Below are positions 47,660-56,755 of a stretch of 64,000 nt of DNA, piece by piece (position 1 is the stretch's first letter; every line of letters starts with the position of its first letter). A program made the position numbers and the translations under genes. The notes under the pieces were generated by a model. That model was not told where the DNA came from and ran no database searches. It worked only from the letters and a program-made list of their open reading frames with translations. The stretch is from Trinickia caryophylli (GTDB taxonomy: Bacteria > Pseudomonadota > Gammaproteobacteria > Burkholderiales > Burkholderiaceae): NCBI RefSeq assembly GCF_034424545.1, contig NZ_CP139971.1, positions 868,001-932,000 on the forward strand, read 5' to 3'.

Positions 47660-47979
47660 GAAGCGCTCTCTGGAAATGCCGGCAGCGTCCCGCCAGACGG
47701 TTCGGCTTGCATCAATGCCTGCGGCAGGCCCAGCAGTGCGAGCGTTGCCCGCACGGCATCGCCGGCACCGACGAACTCGCAGGCTTGCGCGCGATCCGCC
47801 GCGCTGCGTCGCGCGGCAACGAGCAGTTGCACACCGGCACAGTCGATTTCGGGCACGGCGGACAAGTCGAAACGCACGCTGCCGCCCTGCTCGAGGGCAG
47901 CGAACATGCGCTCCTTGAGTTCTGCGGCGTGATAGATCGTCAGCGGGGTCTCGACGCGGACGGTAAGAAGGGCATCCAT
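47656..47979 (-). CDS. STAS-domain protein in che operon
   Basis: The 107-residue protein has the STAS (anti-sigma-factor-antagonist-like) fold. It shows VRVETPLTIYHAAELKERM and the loop EIDCAGVQLLVAARR, where the phosphorylatable Ser or Thr of classic antagonists is replaced by Cys. It lies between cheY and cheA with a 4-base overlap to cheA, so it is part of the operon. STAS proteins in che clusters are known in several alternative chemosensory systems, but the role is unclear. GGAG stands before the ATG. Confidence 0.85.
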   Translation of the reverse strand: MDALLTVRVETPLTIYHAAELKERMFAALEQGGSVRFDLSAVPEIDCAGVQLLVAARRSAADRAQACEFVGAGDAVRATLALLGLPQALMQAEPSGGTLPAFPESAS

Positions 47980-48005
47980 TGCCGGTGCTCCGTCGCCAGC
48001 GAGCT

Positions 48006-48374
48006 TCAAGGTAACACCAGCTTTTCCACAGCGGCGAGCAGTTGGGGCGGCTGGAACGGTTTGACGACCCACGCCTTTGCACCCGCCAACTGCCCTTCGC
48101 GTTTCTTCGCGTCCTGACTTTCCGTCGTCAGCATCACGATCGGCGTGAACTTGTAGGCGGGCATCTGTTTGACGGCCTTGATGAAGGCAATGCCGTCCAT
48201 GTTCGGCATGTTCAGATCGCTGATCATCAGATGGACCTTTTGTCCCTGCAGTTTCGCCAGCGCATCCTTGCCGTCGCATCCTTCGATGACTTCGTAGCCC
48301 GCGCCGCGAAGCGCGATGCCCACGACCTGCCGCACCGATGCCGAATCGTCGACGATCAAGATGGTCTTTGCCAT
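48006..48374 (-). CDS. cheY: CheY-like single-domain response regulator
   Basis: This is a 122-residue receiver-only protein. The acidic pair is in ILIVDDSASVRQ, the phosphorylation Asp in LMISDLNMPNMDG, and the switch residues are TTES and KPFQ. No output domain is present. It would be phosphorylated by the adjacent CheA and either contact flagellar motors or act as a sink; no cheZ is nearby. GAGGG precedes ATG 48374. It follows the mcp gene by 8 bases. Confidence 0.92.
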   Translation of the reverse strand: MAKTILIVDDSASVRQVVGIALRGAGYEVIEGCDGKDALAKLQGQKVHLMISDLNMPNMDGIAFIKAVKQMPAYKFTPIVMLTTESQDAKKREGQLAGAKAWVVKPFQPPQLLAAVEKLVLP

Positions 48375-48382
48375 AACAGCCC

Positions 48383-49531
48383 TCAAAAGAAAGTAATGTC
48401 GGAATTCGATTCAGCCGCTTGCGTGCTGGTTTTCGCGTCGCCCTGATGCAGCGCCCGCTCTTCGGCCATGGCGTATGTCTTTTCCAGCTCGCCGAGCAGT
48501 ACGTTGGCCTCGATGGGCGGCGGCGCCGCGCCCTGACCGTATTGCGCGCAGTGTTGGTCGACCACCTCGGGAAGACGTTCTATGTTGGCCTTCACGTGCT
48601 GCATGATCTGACTCACGCGATCCTGGAACTGCAGTTGGACGAGCGCCTCGTAGACTTCCACTTTGATACTGCGGCTCTCGTCGCGCAGTAATTCGGCGGA
48701 CGCTTCGAGCGACGAAGTGAAGTCGCGGAATCGGACGAGCACCTGCTCGATGGAACGCTGCGAATCGGACATGGCAACGGTGTCGTGCTCGGCCGTCCGC
48801 TCCGCGGCGTGGCACGCGCAAACGATTGCGTCACGGATCGTTTCGATCTTCGCGGCGATGTTCGCTCCCGTTTCGCTCGATTTGCGCGACAGGGCGCGCA
48901 CCTCCTGCGCGACGGTGGCAAATCCGCGCCCGACGTTGCCTGCGTGTGCGGCCTCGATCGCCGCGTTGATCGCGAGCAGATTCGTCTGTTGCGTGATGAG
49001 CCCGATCGCCTCGACCATGCCGCGCAATTCGTCGACGAAGCCGTGCAGTTGGCGCACCTGGCCGAGCATTTCCGCTTTGCTGTCTACCGCGGCGCGCAGC
49101 CGTTGAACGACGGCCTGCAGTTCGTGTTCGCTGGCCGAATAAACGTCATTGCCGCCCGGCGCGCCGGCAGCGCCGCCGGAGGAAGCACCCAGCACGGTAT
49201 CGAGCCGCGAGGCGATGCCGCCAAACCGGCCGCTCAGCGCCGTAATCGCGGTTTCCATTTGCGAGCGCGAGGATTCGATGTGCCGCGCCCAGACGGGCGC
49301 AAGATCCGCGCTGAAGGCGCGCTGACTCTCGAAGTACCGCTGCAACTCGCGCACGATGCGTGCGTCGGCCGTGCGCTGTCGCCAACCCAGCGCGACGCCA
49401 GCGAGGGCGAGGGCCAGGCCCAGCGCCGCACCGCCCATGCTGAACGACGATAGGGCCAGGCAAGCCAGCGCGGCCACGCAGCCCAGTAACGGGCTTGCCA
49501 GCCAAAGAAACTTATCTTGCGTATGCGTCAT
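48383..49531 (-). CDS. Methyl-accepting chemotaxis protein without periplasmic domain
   Basis: The 382-residue receptor opens with two close membrane segments at about 8-51 (FLWLASPLLGCVAALACLAL; GLALALAGVALGW). It therefore has almost no periplasmic loop and must sense inside the cell or membrane. The signalling domain contains LITQQTNLLAINAAIEAAHA, then GFATVAQEVRALSRKS. The C-terminal part (QFQDRVSQIMQHVKANIE) is unusual and resembles receptors that act with FlhF-like or che2 clusters. It heads the operon mcp-cheY-STAS-cheA-cheR-cheB. The start at 49531 is supported by the membrane segment. Confidence 0.85.
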   Translation of the reverse strand: MTHTQDKFLWLASPLLGCVAALACLALSSFSMGGAALGLALALAGVALGWRQRTADARIVRELQRYFESQRAFSADLAPVWARHIESSRSQMETAITALSGRFGGIASRLDTVLGASSGGAAGAPGGNDVYSASEHELQAVVQRLRAAVDSKAEMLGQVRQLHGFVDELRGMVEAIGLITQQTNLLAINAAIEAAHAGNVGRGFATVAQEVRALSRKSSETGANIAAKIETIRDAIVCACHAAERTAEHDTVAMSDSQRSIEQVLVRFRDFTSSLEASAELLRDESRSIKVEVYEALVQLQFQDRVSQIMQHVKANIERLPEVVDQHCAQYGQGAAPPPIEANVLLGELEKTYAMAEERALHQGDAKTSTQAAESNSDITFF

Positions 49532-49974
49532 GAAAATCGAAATGTTTTCCTGCGGCGATAAAATCAGTGCCACACCGTCTTCGGAAAACAAAATAACGGG
49601 TATGAGCGCGTTTACGTTCGCTGCGGGTTTTTCTTGATGGGAGTGACCCGAAAACCCGCGAGGCGAACGCGGCAAAATCGCATGGCGTGGCCGCATGGGC
49701 TTGGGGATCTTTTCTTCATATGGGCAAAACAGGAAACGTCCTACTCAAAGCAGCGGCCTCCCTTCACATGCGTTGCTTACTTCGGCCTGGACTGCGGATT
49801 TCCTTTGGCCGTGCCGAAACACTCACCCGAACGTTCCGCTTTCATTTTCTTCGCAGAGATCACCCTGATTAAGGGTTCGATAAGGGTTAATCGATTTCAA
49901 TCGATGGATAAAGGCAAACGAGCCCGCCGTTTCCGGCGTGCTCGCTTCCTTGTCCTCCAAGCGAAAGGCGAGCT
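49532..49974. other. Intergenic region between the che operon and SphA-like gene
   Basis: The region is 443 bases between two minus-strand genes. It includes the terminator of the SphA-like gene (49919-49944) and, nearer 49532, the unidentified promoter of the che operon. Short repeats AAGGGTT and ATCGAT occur at 49870-49905. No supported gene is seen. Confidence 0.4.
49919..49944 (-). terminator. Terminator after the SphA-like gene
   Basis: On the minus strand CGAGCACGCCG pairs with CGGCGGGCTCG around a GAAA loop, with one mismatch. T-rich GTTTGCCTTT follows. It lies 30 bases downstream of the stop. Confidence 0.7.
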
Positions 49975-50949
49975 TTAGAAATGATGGTCGTATCGGATCT
50001 GGAACTTGTTACCCTCGGTTCGATTGCGCACCGCGAACTCCCTGTAGTAATTGACGAACAGGAAGTCCTTCGGCGAGAGGGCCACCATGGCGGCGGGTCC
50101 GAGCCCGACCACCTGCTCGCGCCGGCCCGGCACCTCGGTACCGTTCACCTTCGTGTCGGTGATCTGCCTGAGCCAATAGCCGCTCAGGCCCGCAACGAGG
50201 CCCTTTTTGAACTCGTATTCGAGCGCCACGTTGGCGTGCAGCGCCTGCCCCGCCTGAGTGGAGGTCGCTTCGGTGCCGAAGGCGGCGTTCGGCTCGCTGT
50301 TTCGCGCATTCCACAAATAGTTGAAGCGGCCGCTGAGGCTCAGCTTCGGCGTGGCCCAGAAGGTGAAGGCCCAGTAGGGATCGAGCGACCAGAAGTTGCT
50401 GCCCGGGCTGACAGAGGCCGTCCGGTCGTAACGCCCCGTAGGCGCGATCACCTGTAATTCGAAGCGCTGCGAAAACAGCGGCCCCTGCGCGCCCATGATC
50501 GGATCGAACTGCAGCGAGACACCCACGGTTACGTCACCGATGCCCCGGGTGCCTTTCAACACGCTGTTGCCCATCCCGTCATCGACATGAGCCGACGCCA
50601 CCCACGGCACGAGCAACTGAAAACCAAGCTGCTTGTTGCCCCACTTGGCGCCCTGCGGCACATAGAGGAATTGAGTGACCGGGACGAACAGATCGAATTT
50701 TTGCTTCGGCGGAAAAGCCGACTGATTGCCGCCGTTGTCCATCAACTTGCTGGCCGAATAATAAGTCAGGTATTCGATCATGTAGAAACCCGGGCCGCCG
50801 GGCAGCGGAGCGCCATCGAAAAAGCTCGTGCCGCCCATGTTGACGGACGGCTCATCGAAGGCCCGGGCGGTCTGACAAGCAGCAGCGACGCAGCTCGCGA
50901 GCAGCAGCGTCCTGATGTGCTTGATGCACTTGATACGGTCGATCTTCAC
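49975..50949 (-). CDS. SphA-like outer-membrane protein (phenol meta-pathway type)
   Basis: The 324-residue protein has a signal peptide (TLLLASCVAAACQTARA) and is then beta-rich. It carries GFYMIEYLTYYSASKLMDN and RGIGDVTVGVSLQFDP, and ends KFQIRYDHHF, as outer-membrane barrels of the Phenol_MetA_deg/SphA family do. It probably aids entry of an aromatic or phenylpropanoid compound. The GTG at 50949 has AGGAGA upstream; the open extension is Arg-rich. It lies 196 bases after the SDR gene on the same strand. Confidence 0.8.
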   Translation of the reverse strand: MKIDRIKCIKHIRTLLLASCVAAACQTARAFDEPSVNMGGTSFFDGAPLPGGPGFYMIEYLTYYSASKLMDNGGNQSAFPPKQKFDLFVPVTQFLYVPQGAKWGNKQLGFQLLVPWVASAHVDDGMGNSVLKGTRGIGDVTVGVSLQFDPIMGAQGPLFSQRFELQVIAPTGRYDRTASVSPGSNFWSLDPYWAFTFWATPKLSLSGRFNYLWNARNSEPNAAFGTEATSTQAGQALHANVALEYEFKKGLVAGLSGYWLRQITDTKVNGTEVPGRREQVVGLGPAAMVALSPKDFLFVNYYREFAVRNRTEGNKFQIRYDHHF

Positions 50950-51145
50950 AAAATGTCTCCTGCATGGTCCGATCGCGCGGCGCGCACGCGCCCCGGCCGC
51001 GCGCATGGGGCGGCAAGTGCGTCGATCGAAACCTTGTCGATGTTGCGATGAATGGTCGGAACACCGCTCGCCAGCCGGATGGCGGGCAAAGCGCGGCCGT
51101 TCCGTCACGCGGCCGTCCAACGTCGAAAGCGATGTCGCGCTAGTG

Positions 51146-51913
51146 CTAGTAATAGGTGGAGGCAAGCCCACCGTCGACGGGCACGTTGACGCCGTTGACC
51201 CAGCGTGTTTCGTCGGCGCACAACAGCGCGATGACCGGTGCGATCTCGTCCGGATACGCGGGACGCTTCATCCGGTGCGCGTCTTTCTCCACCCGCTCGG
51301 CGCCGAGCATCGCGACGAAGTCGCCAAGGATTGGCGTGAATACCGGCCCCGGTGCCACGCAGTTCATGCGCACGGCACGTTGCAGGAAGAGCTTTTGCGC
51401 CTGCGTCAGCGTCCAGACGATCAGGGCTTCCTTGAAGTACTGATAGCAGGTCGCTTGCGGTACCGGGTGCCCTTTCAGCCACGCTTCCCCAGCCTCGAAG
51501 CCGCGCGTTTCGGCCAGTGACTTATGCAGGTCGATGCGCTGAGGCCACTCGGCGCCGAGGATCGATGCCACGTTGACGATGGCACCGCCCTCGGGCATGC
51601 GCGGCAACACGCACTCCGTCAACTGCCGCAAGCCGAGATAGTTGACGCGCGCGACGAGTTCCACCGAAGCCGTGCCCGGCACGCCGGCGATGTTGCACAA
51701 CCCGTCGATTTGCGCCGGCAACTGCGCGACCGCCTTGTCGATTCCTTCCATGGTCGAAAGGTCGGCCTGAACATGGCCGTCGAGGCTGATGCCCGGCGCG
51801 TTGCGGTCCACACCGATCACACGCGCGCCATGAAAGCGCAGCAGGCGCGCGGTCTCGGCTCCGATGCCCGACGAGGCACCGGTCACGACGATGGTCTTGT
51901 CGTTCAGTTTCAT
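51146..51913 (-). CDS. calA: Coniferyl-alcohol dehydrogenase-like SDR (CalA-like)
   Basis: The 255-residue short-chain dehydrogenase starts MKLNDKTIVVTGASSGIGAE. This start, plus RVIGVDRNAPGISLDGHVQ and PVPQATCYQYFKEALIVW with the catalytic Tyr/Lys, resembles CalA of Pseudomonas. That enzyme oxidises coniferyl alcohol to coniferyl aldehyde with NAD. The substrate could also be another aryl alcohol. AGGAGGAG precedes the start. It lies 48 bases downstream of the aldehyde dehydrogenase gene and should be cotranscribed with it. Confidence 0.8.
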   Translation of the reverse strand: MKLNDKTIVVTGASSGIGAETARLLRFHGARVIGVDRNAPGISLDGHVQADLSTMEGIDKAVAQLPAQIDGLCNIAGVPGTASVELVARVNYLGLRQLTECVLPRMPEGGAIVNVASILGAEWPQRIDLHKSLAETRGFEAGEAWLKGHPVPQATCYQYFKEALIVWTLTQAQKLFLQRAVRMNCVAPGPVFTPILGDFVAMLGAERVEKDAHRMKRPAYPDEIAPVIALLCADETRWVNGVNVPVDGGLASTYY

Positions 51914-51961
51914 GCTTGTCTCCTCCTTCGATTTATTTCGATGCCGTCAAGCAACGTCTTT

Positions 51962-53440
51962 TCACAACGGATACTGCGGCGCGCGTGCCTTGACGGTGGT
52001 CCATTGCCACTGCGTGTACTCCTCCCAGTCGGCCGGGCCGCCCACGCTCGTGCCGTTGCCGGCAATGCCGGGGCCACCGAACGGGTTCACGCAGTCGTCG
52101 TTGACGGTCTGGTCGTTGATGTGAACCATTCCGACGCGCAAGCGCTGCCCGAGCGCCATGGCGCGCCCGACCGACGCGGAGATAACGCCGGCCGACAGCC
52201 CGCCCTGACTGTTGTTGGCCAGTTCCACCGCTTCGTCGTCACTGTGGAAAACGATGATGTTCGCCACCGGCCCGAAGACCTCCTCCTCGAACACGCGCAT
52301 GCCGGGCCGCACGCCCCCGAGCACGGTAGGCCGATAGAACAGTCGTTCGTACGTGCCGCCCGCCAGCAGTCGCGCCCCGGCGGCCACGCTGTCCTGCACG
52401 AGCGCATGTACCCGCTGCAATTGCTTGCGATCGATCAGCGGCCCAAGCGCCGCTTTTCCGCTCGCGCCGTCGCCCACCGGAAGATGCCGCGCCTTGTCGA
52501 CTAGCCGTGCTGTCAATTCGTCCGCCAGCGACGCGTGTACGAGAATGCGGTTGGCCGCCATGCAGATCTGCCCCTGGTGCAGCCATGCGGCCCAGGCAGC
52601 GTTGCTGACGGCGAGATCAAGGTCGGCGTCGTCGAGGATGATCAGCGCGTTGGCGCCGCCCAATTCGAGCGAGACTTTTTTCAGGTGGCGGCCCGCCAAC
52701 TCGCCTATGCGGCGGCCGACTGCCGGCGAGCCGGTAAACGCGATCATCGGTACCCGCGGATGCGCGACGAGCGCCTCGCCCGCCTCGGCACCGCCCGGCA
52801 GCACGTGCAGCAGCCCGGCCGGCAAGCCGGCTTCCGCGAAGATGCGGGCGATGAGATAGCCGCCGGACACCGGCGTGCGCAGATCCGGCTTGACCACGAC
52901 GGCGTTGCCGGCCGCGAGCGCTGGCGCCACCGAGCGCAGCGTCAGAATGAGCGGGAAATTGAACGGCGAAATCACACCCACCACACCGAACGGCGCCCTG
53001 CGCGCGTAGCTGAGGCAGCCTGCGGGGCTGGCCAACACCTGCCCTTGCGGGTCCAGCGGCATGCCGGCCGCCAGGTGGCACAGCGTGATCGCCTCCCGCA
53101 CCTCGTGCTGCCCCTTGAACAATACGCCGCCGGTTTCGCGCGCGATGGCAAGAGACAGTTCATCGAAGTGCTGCGAGAACAGCGCGGCGGCGCGGCGGAA
53201 CACCTCGGCGCGATCGCGCGGCGCCATGGCCACCCACGCAGGTTGAGCCGCTGCCGCTGCCTGCGCGGCGGCGCTCATGTCCTCGGCCTCGGCCAGACCC
53301 ACGCAGGTCAGCGGGTGGCCGGTGGCGGGTTCGATCACGTCCACGGTCTGCCGGCGCAAGGGCGGTACCCACTCCCCCAGGAACAGCAGACCGTTCCACT
53401 GGGCGTCGTCCAGAAAGTGCATTGATTCCGGGGCATTCAT
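51962..53440 (-). CDS. Aromatic (benzaldehyde/coniferyl-type) aldehyde dehydrogenase
   Basis: This 492-residue NAD(P)-dependent aldehyde dehydrogenase shows ISPFNFPLILTLRSVAPALA, SLELGGANALIILDDADL and the catalytic Cys in HQGQICMAANR. The tail WEEYTQWQWTTVK is typical of benzaldehyde dehydrogenases such as XylC. Next to an aryl alcohol dehydrogenase it would complete alcohol to aldehyde to acid. AAGGAG precedes ATG 53440. A strong sigma-54 promoter lies about 100 bases upstream, next to a XylR/DmpR-type activator. Confidence 0.85.
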   Translation of the reverse strand: MNAPESMHFLDDAQWNGLLFLGEWVPPLRRQTVDVIEPATGHPLTCVGLAEAEDMSAAAQAAAAAQPAWVAMAPRDRAEVFRRAAALFSQHFDELSLAIARETGGVLFKGQHEVREAITLCHLAAGMPLDPQGQVLASPAGCLSYARRAPFGVVGVISPFNFPLILTLRSVAPALAAGNAVVVKPDLRTPVSGGYLIARIFAEAGLPAGLLHVLPGGAEAGEALVAHPRVPMIAFTGSPAVGRRIGELAGRHLKKVSLELGGANALIILDDADLDLAVSNAAWAAWLHQGQICMAANRILVHASLADELTARLVDKARHLPVGDGASGKAALGPLIDRKQLQRVHALVQDSVAAGARLLAGGTYERLFYRPTVLGGVRPGMRVFEEEVFGPVANIIVFHSDDEAVELANNSQGGLSAGVISASVGRAMALGQRLRVGMVHINDQTVNDDCVNPFGGPGIAGNGTSVGGPADWEEYTQWQWTTVKARAPQYPL

Positions 53441-53549
53441 CAATCGTGTCTCCTTTGCTGAGGTGGGATCTTCATCGGCCGGCCGCTCGGGGCTCGTGGT
53501 CTTCCGCTTACTGCTTTCGAGCCGGGCGCCGATTGCCGGCTCCCCCGAT

Positions 53550-53565
53550 TGCAAGCGCTATGCCA
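53550..53565 (-). promoter_or_regulatory. Sigma-54 (-24/-12) promoter for the aromatic operon
   Basis: On the minus strand TGGCAT-AGCGC-TTGCA matches the sigma-54 consensus TGGCAC-N5-TTGCA at 11 of 12 defined positions, including both invariant GG and GC. It lies in the 327-base gap between the divergent aldehyde dehydrogenase and activator genes, in the right orientation for the former. Confidence 0.75.
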
Positions 53566-53689
53566 TCGGCAGCCGCGTGCGCGCATGCTGTCATGCAGCA
53601 ACCGCTCGCTGCCGTTGCGTCGTGGCCATTTCCTCGCGGCGCAGCACTGCGCTGCCCGCAACGCAGCAGTGCCTCAGGCAAAACCCCGA

Positions 53690-53707
53690 CTTGCTGATTT
53701 GAGCAAG
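53690..53707. promoter_or_regulatory. Inverted repeat, candidate enhancer (UAS) for the activator
   Basis: CTTGCT-GATTTG-AGCAAG is a perfect 6-base dyad lying about 130-160 bases upstream of the sigma-54 promoter, where XylR/DmpR-type activators bind. The match to known sites is only positional and general. Confidence 0.45.
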
Positions 53708-53767
53708 CACGGACAGTATCAGGGTTCCTGACATCATCATTTGAACAATCTCTTCCCGGACCGGCTC

Positions 53768-55648
53768 ATGGCGCAGTTGCCCCGTATTTCCCTCGCCGAT
53801 GTGGCGCGCATCGCCGGGACCGTGCTCTGCCCCGCCGGCAGCGACCGCTGGAGTGCCGATTCGCAGCCCACGTTGGCCGACATCAGCGAATGCGTGTACT
53901 TCTCGCCGGGCGACGGCCGCATTTGGCTGAACGATCAGCGCATGCTGTTGCTGCACAGCCGGGCGATGGGGACGCTGCGCCGCGAACTGATCGACAGCCT
54001 CGGCATCGACAAAGCGCGCGGGCTGCTCACGCGCTCCGGCTATGTATCGGGCGCGCACGATGCGCGGCTCGTGCGGGAACGCTGGTCCGATGCCGATCCG
54101 TCGGCAATCTTCGTTGCCGGCACGCGGCTGCATACGCTCGAAGGCGTGGTGAAGGTCGTGCCGGTCAGCTTCAGCTACAACCCCGAAAGCGGCCGCTATC
54201 GCGGCGAGTTCCTATGGCACAACTCCAGCGAGGACGACGAACATCTCGATGCCTACGGTGTAGGCACTTCGCCGGCTTGCTGGCTGGAACTCGGCTACGC
54301 GATCGGCTACGTGAGCACGCTGCTCGGGCATCTGGTGATCTTTCGGGAAGTGGAATGTCGATCGATGGGCGCGGCGGTGTGCCGGGTGATCGGCCAATCG
54401 GCGGAGCTGTGGGACGACGCGAGCGAAGACCTGCGCTACCTGAACGCGCAGGACTTCGTCGGCTCCGGCATGCTCGCCGCAAGCGTACCTGTCGCGACGG
54501 CGCCAGGAGTCGGTCCGGAACCGGCGCCGGGGCCAAGCGATGGGGCGAGGTCTGCGCAGGAGGAACGCGGAGCGAACGAGTCATCCGGGCCGGCACTCGT
54601 CGGTGCCTCTTCCGCGTTCAATGCGGCGTGCCACCTGCTGCGGCGCGTAGCCCCGACCGATGCCACGGTGCTGTTCACGGGCGAGTCGGGCGTCGGCAAG
54701 GAGCGCTTCGCGCGCATGCTGCATCAGATCAGCCGGCGCCAGGATAAACCGTTCGTCGCCATCAATTGCGCGGCCATTCCGGAAACGCTGGTGGAGGCCG
54801 AGCTGTTCGGCGTGGAGCGCGGCGCGTATACGGGCGCCACGCATTCGCGCGCGGGGCGCTTCGAACTGGCGCACGAGGGTACGCTCTTTCTCGACGAGAT
54901 CGGCACCTTGAGTCTCGTGGCGCAGGGCAAGCTCTTGCGCGCACTGCAGGAAGGGGAACTCGAGCGCGTGGGATCGAGCGCGACACGGCGCGTCAATACG
55001 CGCGCGGTGGCCGCCACCAATGAGGACTTGCTGCAGGCCGTGCGCGAGGGGCGCTTTCGTCAGGATCTCTTTTTCAGGCTCAACGTATTTCCGATCCACT
55101 TGCCGCCGCTGCGCGAGCGCCGCGACGATATCCCGCTCCTGATGAGCCATTTTCTGAAGACGTATGCGCACAAACATGGCCTTGCGGTGCGCGGGTTCAC
55201 TCCGCGCGCGATCAAAGCGCTGCTCAATTACAGCTTCCCGGGCAACATCCGCGAACTGCAGAATCTGGTGGAGCGCGGCGTAATCCTCGCGCAGGAAGGA
55301 CTGCTCGATCTCTCGCACATGTTCATCAGTGGGGAAACGCTCGACCAGGAAGTGTTGTCGTTGGCCATCGCCGGTGAAGTGGGAACGCTCGCCCGCGAAG
55401 AGGGACGCGACGAGGGACTGGAAGCCGCGGCGCCGCCATCGAAAACGCTGCTGGATCTGGTGAGCGCGTGGAGCCAGCGGCAGCACGGCAGCGTGGCATC
55501 GCTGCCGGTACTCGAACAAACGCTATTGGAGGAAGCCGTCGAGCGCGCCGGCGGAAATCTGTCGTCGGCTGCGCGCGCGCTGGGTATCACACGCGCGCAG
55601 TTGGCTTACCGATTACAACGGCGAGCAGCGGGAAACGGTGACCATTGA
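53768..55648 (+). CDS. XylR/DmpR-type sigma-54-dependent activator
   Basis: The 626-residue protein has the XylR/DmpR layout. An N-terminal sensor domain runs at about 1-100, and a V4R-type ligand pocket at about 110-200 contains [21 protein letters not shown] sigma-54 AAA+ domain follows (Walker A GESGVGKE at 305, GAYTGA at 352 in place of the usual [17 protein letters not shown]). A Fis-type [22 protein letters not shown], ends it. It should sense an aromatic ligand and activate the divergent operon. ATG 53768 is chosen; an in-frame TTG at 53741 is weakly supported. Confidence 0.88.
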   Translation: MAQLPRISLADVARIAGTVLCPAGSDRWSADSQPTLADISECVYFSPGDGRIWLNDQRMLLLHSRAMGTLRRELIDSLGIDKARGLLTRSGYVSGAHDARLVRERWSDADPSAIFVAGTRLHTLEGVVKVVPVSFSYNPESGRYRGEFLWHNSSEDDEHLDAYGVGTSPACWLELGYAIGYVSTLLGHLVIFREVECRSMGAAVCRVIGQSAELWDDASEDLRYLNAQDFVGSGMLAASVPVATAPGVGPEPAPGPSDGARSAQEERGANESSGPALVGASSAFNAACHLLRRVAPTDATVLFTGESGVGKERFARMLHQISRRQDKPFVAINCAAIPETLVEAELFGVERGAYTGATHSRAGRFELAHEGTLFLDEIGTLSLVAQGKLLRALQEGELERVGSSATRRVNTRAVAATNEDLLQAVREGRFRQDLFFRLNVFPIHLPPLRERRDDIPLLMSHFLKTYAHKHGLAVRGFTPRAIKALLNYSFPGNIRELQNLVERGVILAQEGLLDLSHMFISGETLDQEVLSLAIAGEVGTLAREEGRDEGLEAAAPPSKTLLDLVSAWSQRQHGSVASLPVLEQTLLEEAVERAGGNLSSAARALGITRAQLAYRLQRRAAGNGDH

Positions 55649-55734
55649 TTTGCGCGTTGTGCCGCAGCCGCCGAAGGCATAGGGGATCGCCGGGCAATGC
55701 CGCTGTCGAGTCGCGCCAGGCAACGCCGCGCCCG

Positions 55735-56625
55735 TCAGGCGTCACGGAATAAATGCTCGCACATGAAGTCGACGAACACGCGCAACTTGGGCGTCAACTG
55801 CCGGTTCGACGGCCATAGAATCGAAAACTGGCCCGGCGCGATCGGATGCTGCTCGAGCACCGTCACGAGCGCGCCGCTCTCGAGCGCCTCGCGCGCAAGG
55901 AAGTCCGGCATGAAGCCGATTCCGAATCCCGCGATCACCGCCCCGCGCAGCGCCTCCATGTTGTTGCAGACCATCGCCGCGCGCAGGTTCGGCGGCTCGC
56001 TACCGTCGCGCTCGAGTGCCCATGGTTGAAGCTTCCCGGTGGTCGGGAAACGGTAGCGCACACAACGATGTTTCGGCAGATCCCCGACCGCCCGAGGCAG
56101 CCCGTAGCGCGCCACGTACTCGGGCGACGCGCAAAGAACGAATCGAAACGGCCCGAGCCGGCGCGACATGAGGCTCGAATCCGGCAGCAAGCCGCTGCGG
56201 ATCACCGCGTCGAAGCCGCTTTCGACGACGTCGACGAGCCGGTCATTGAAGTCGAGATCGAGTTCGACGTCCGGATAGCGTGCGCTGAACGCGGGCAACA
56301 CCGGCAGCAAGAAGCGATAGCCGATCACGGGCAGGCTCACGCGCAAACGCCCGCGCGGCGTCTGCGCGGCCTCCGAAAGCGCAGCCTCCGCGTCGCGCAA
56401 TTCCTCGAGTATGCGCTGGCAGCGCTCGTGAAAATGCCGCCCCTCTTCCGTGAGCGTGACGCGGCGGGTAGTCCGGTGAAAGAGCCGCACGCCGAGCGAG
56501 CGCTCCAGTTTCGCAATCGTCTTGCCGACCGCGGAGGCCGAAATGCCGAGCTTGCGCGCGGCCGCCACGAAGCTGAGCGTTTCCGCTGTGCGCACGAATG
56601 CAACGATGCCGTTCAAATTGTCCAT
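55735..56625 (-). CDS. LysR-family transcriptional regulator
   Basis: This is a 296-residue LysR regulator. The N-terminal winged HTH is FVRTAETLSFVAAARKLGIS, then ASAVGKTIAKLERSLGVRLF, and a periplasmic-binding-like effector domain follows. It is divergent from an MFS efflux gene, with a 130-base A/T-rich gap, so it probably controls that transporter. ATG 56625 gives MDNLNGIVAFV, a standard LysR start; the longer open frame crosses the promoter. Confidence 0.9.
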   Translation of the reverse strand: MDNLNGIVAFVRTAETLSFVAAARKLGISASAVGKTIAKLERSLGVRLFHRTTRRVTLTEEGRHFHERCQRILEELRDAEAALSEAAQTPRGRLRVSLPVIGYRFLLPVLPAFSARYPDVELDLDFNDRLVDVVESGFDAVIRSGLLPDSSLMSRRLGPFRFVLCASPEYVARYGLPRAVGDLPKHRCVRYRFPTTGKLQPWALERDGSEPPNLRAAMVCNNMEALRGAVIAGFGIGFMPDFLAREALESGALVTVLEQHPIAPGQFSILWPSNRQLTPKLRVFVDFMCEHLFRDA

Positions 56626-56755
56626 TTTCCGATCCTGCCGCCCTCGCTCCTCGCCCTCTATTGCGGAATATAACTCCGCAATATACGGACCGGCACCGCA
56701 TTTTTCGCGAATTGATTCCGGATTATCTTTTTTCCCTCTTTCACGAGGATCAAAG

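Noticed and set aside
53650..53675. Second sigma-54-like sequence GGCAC...TTGC on the minus strand
   Set aside because: Twelve bases separate GG and GC instead of ten, which is outside the tolerated spacing.
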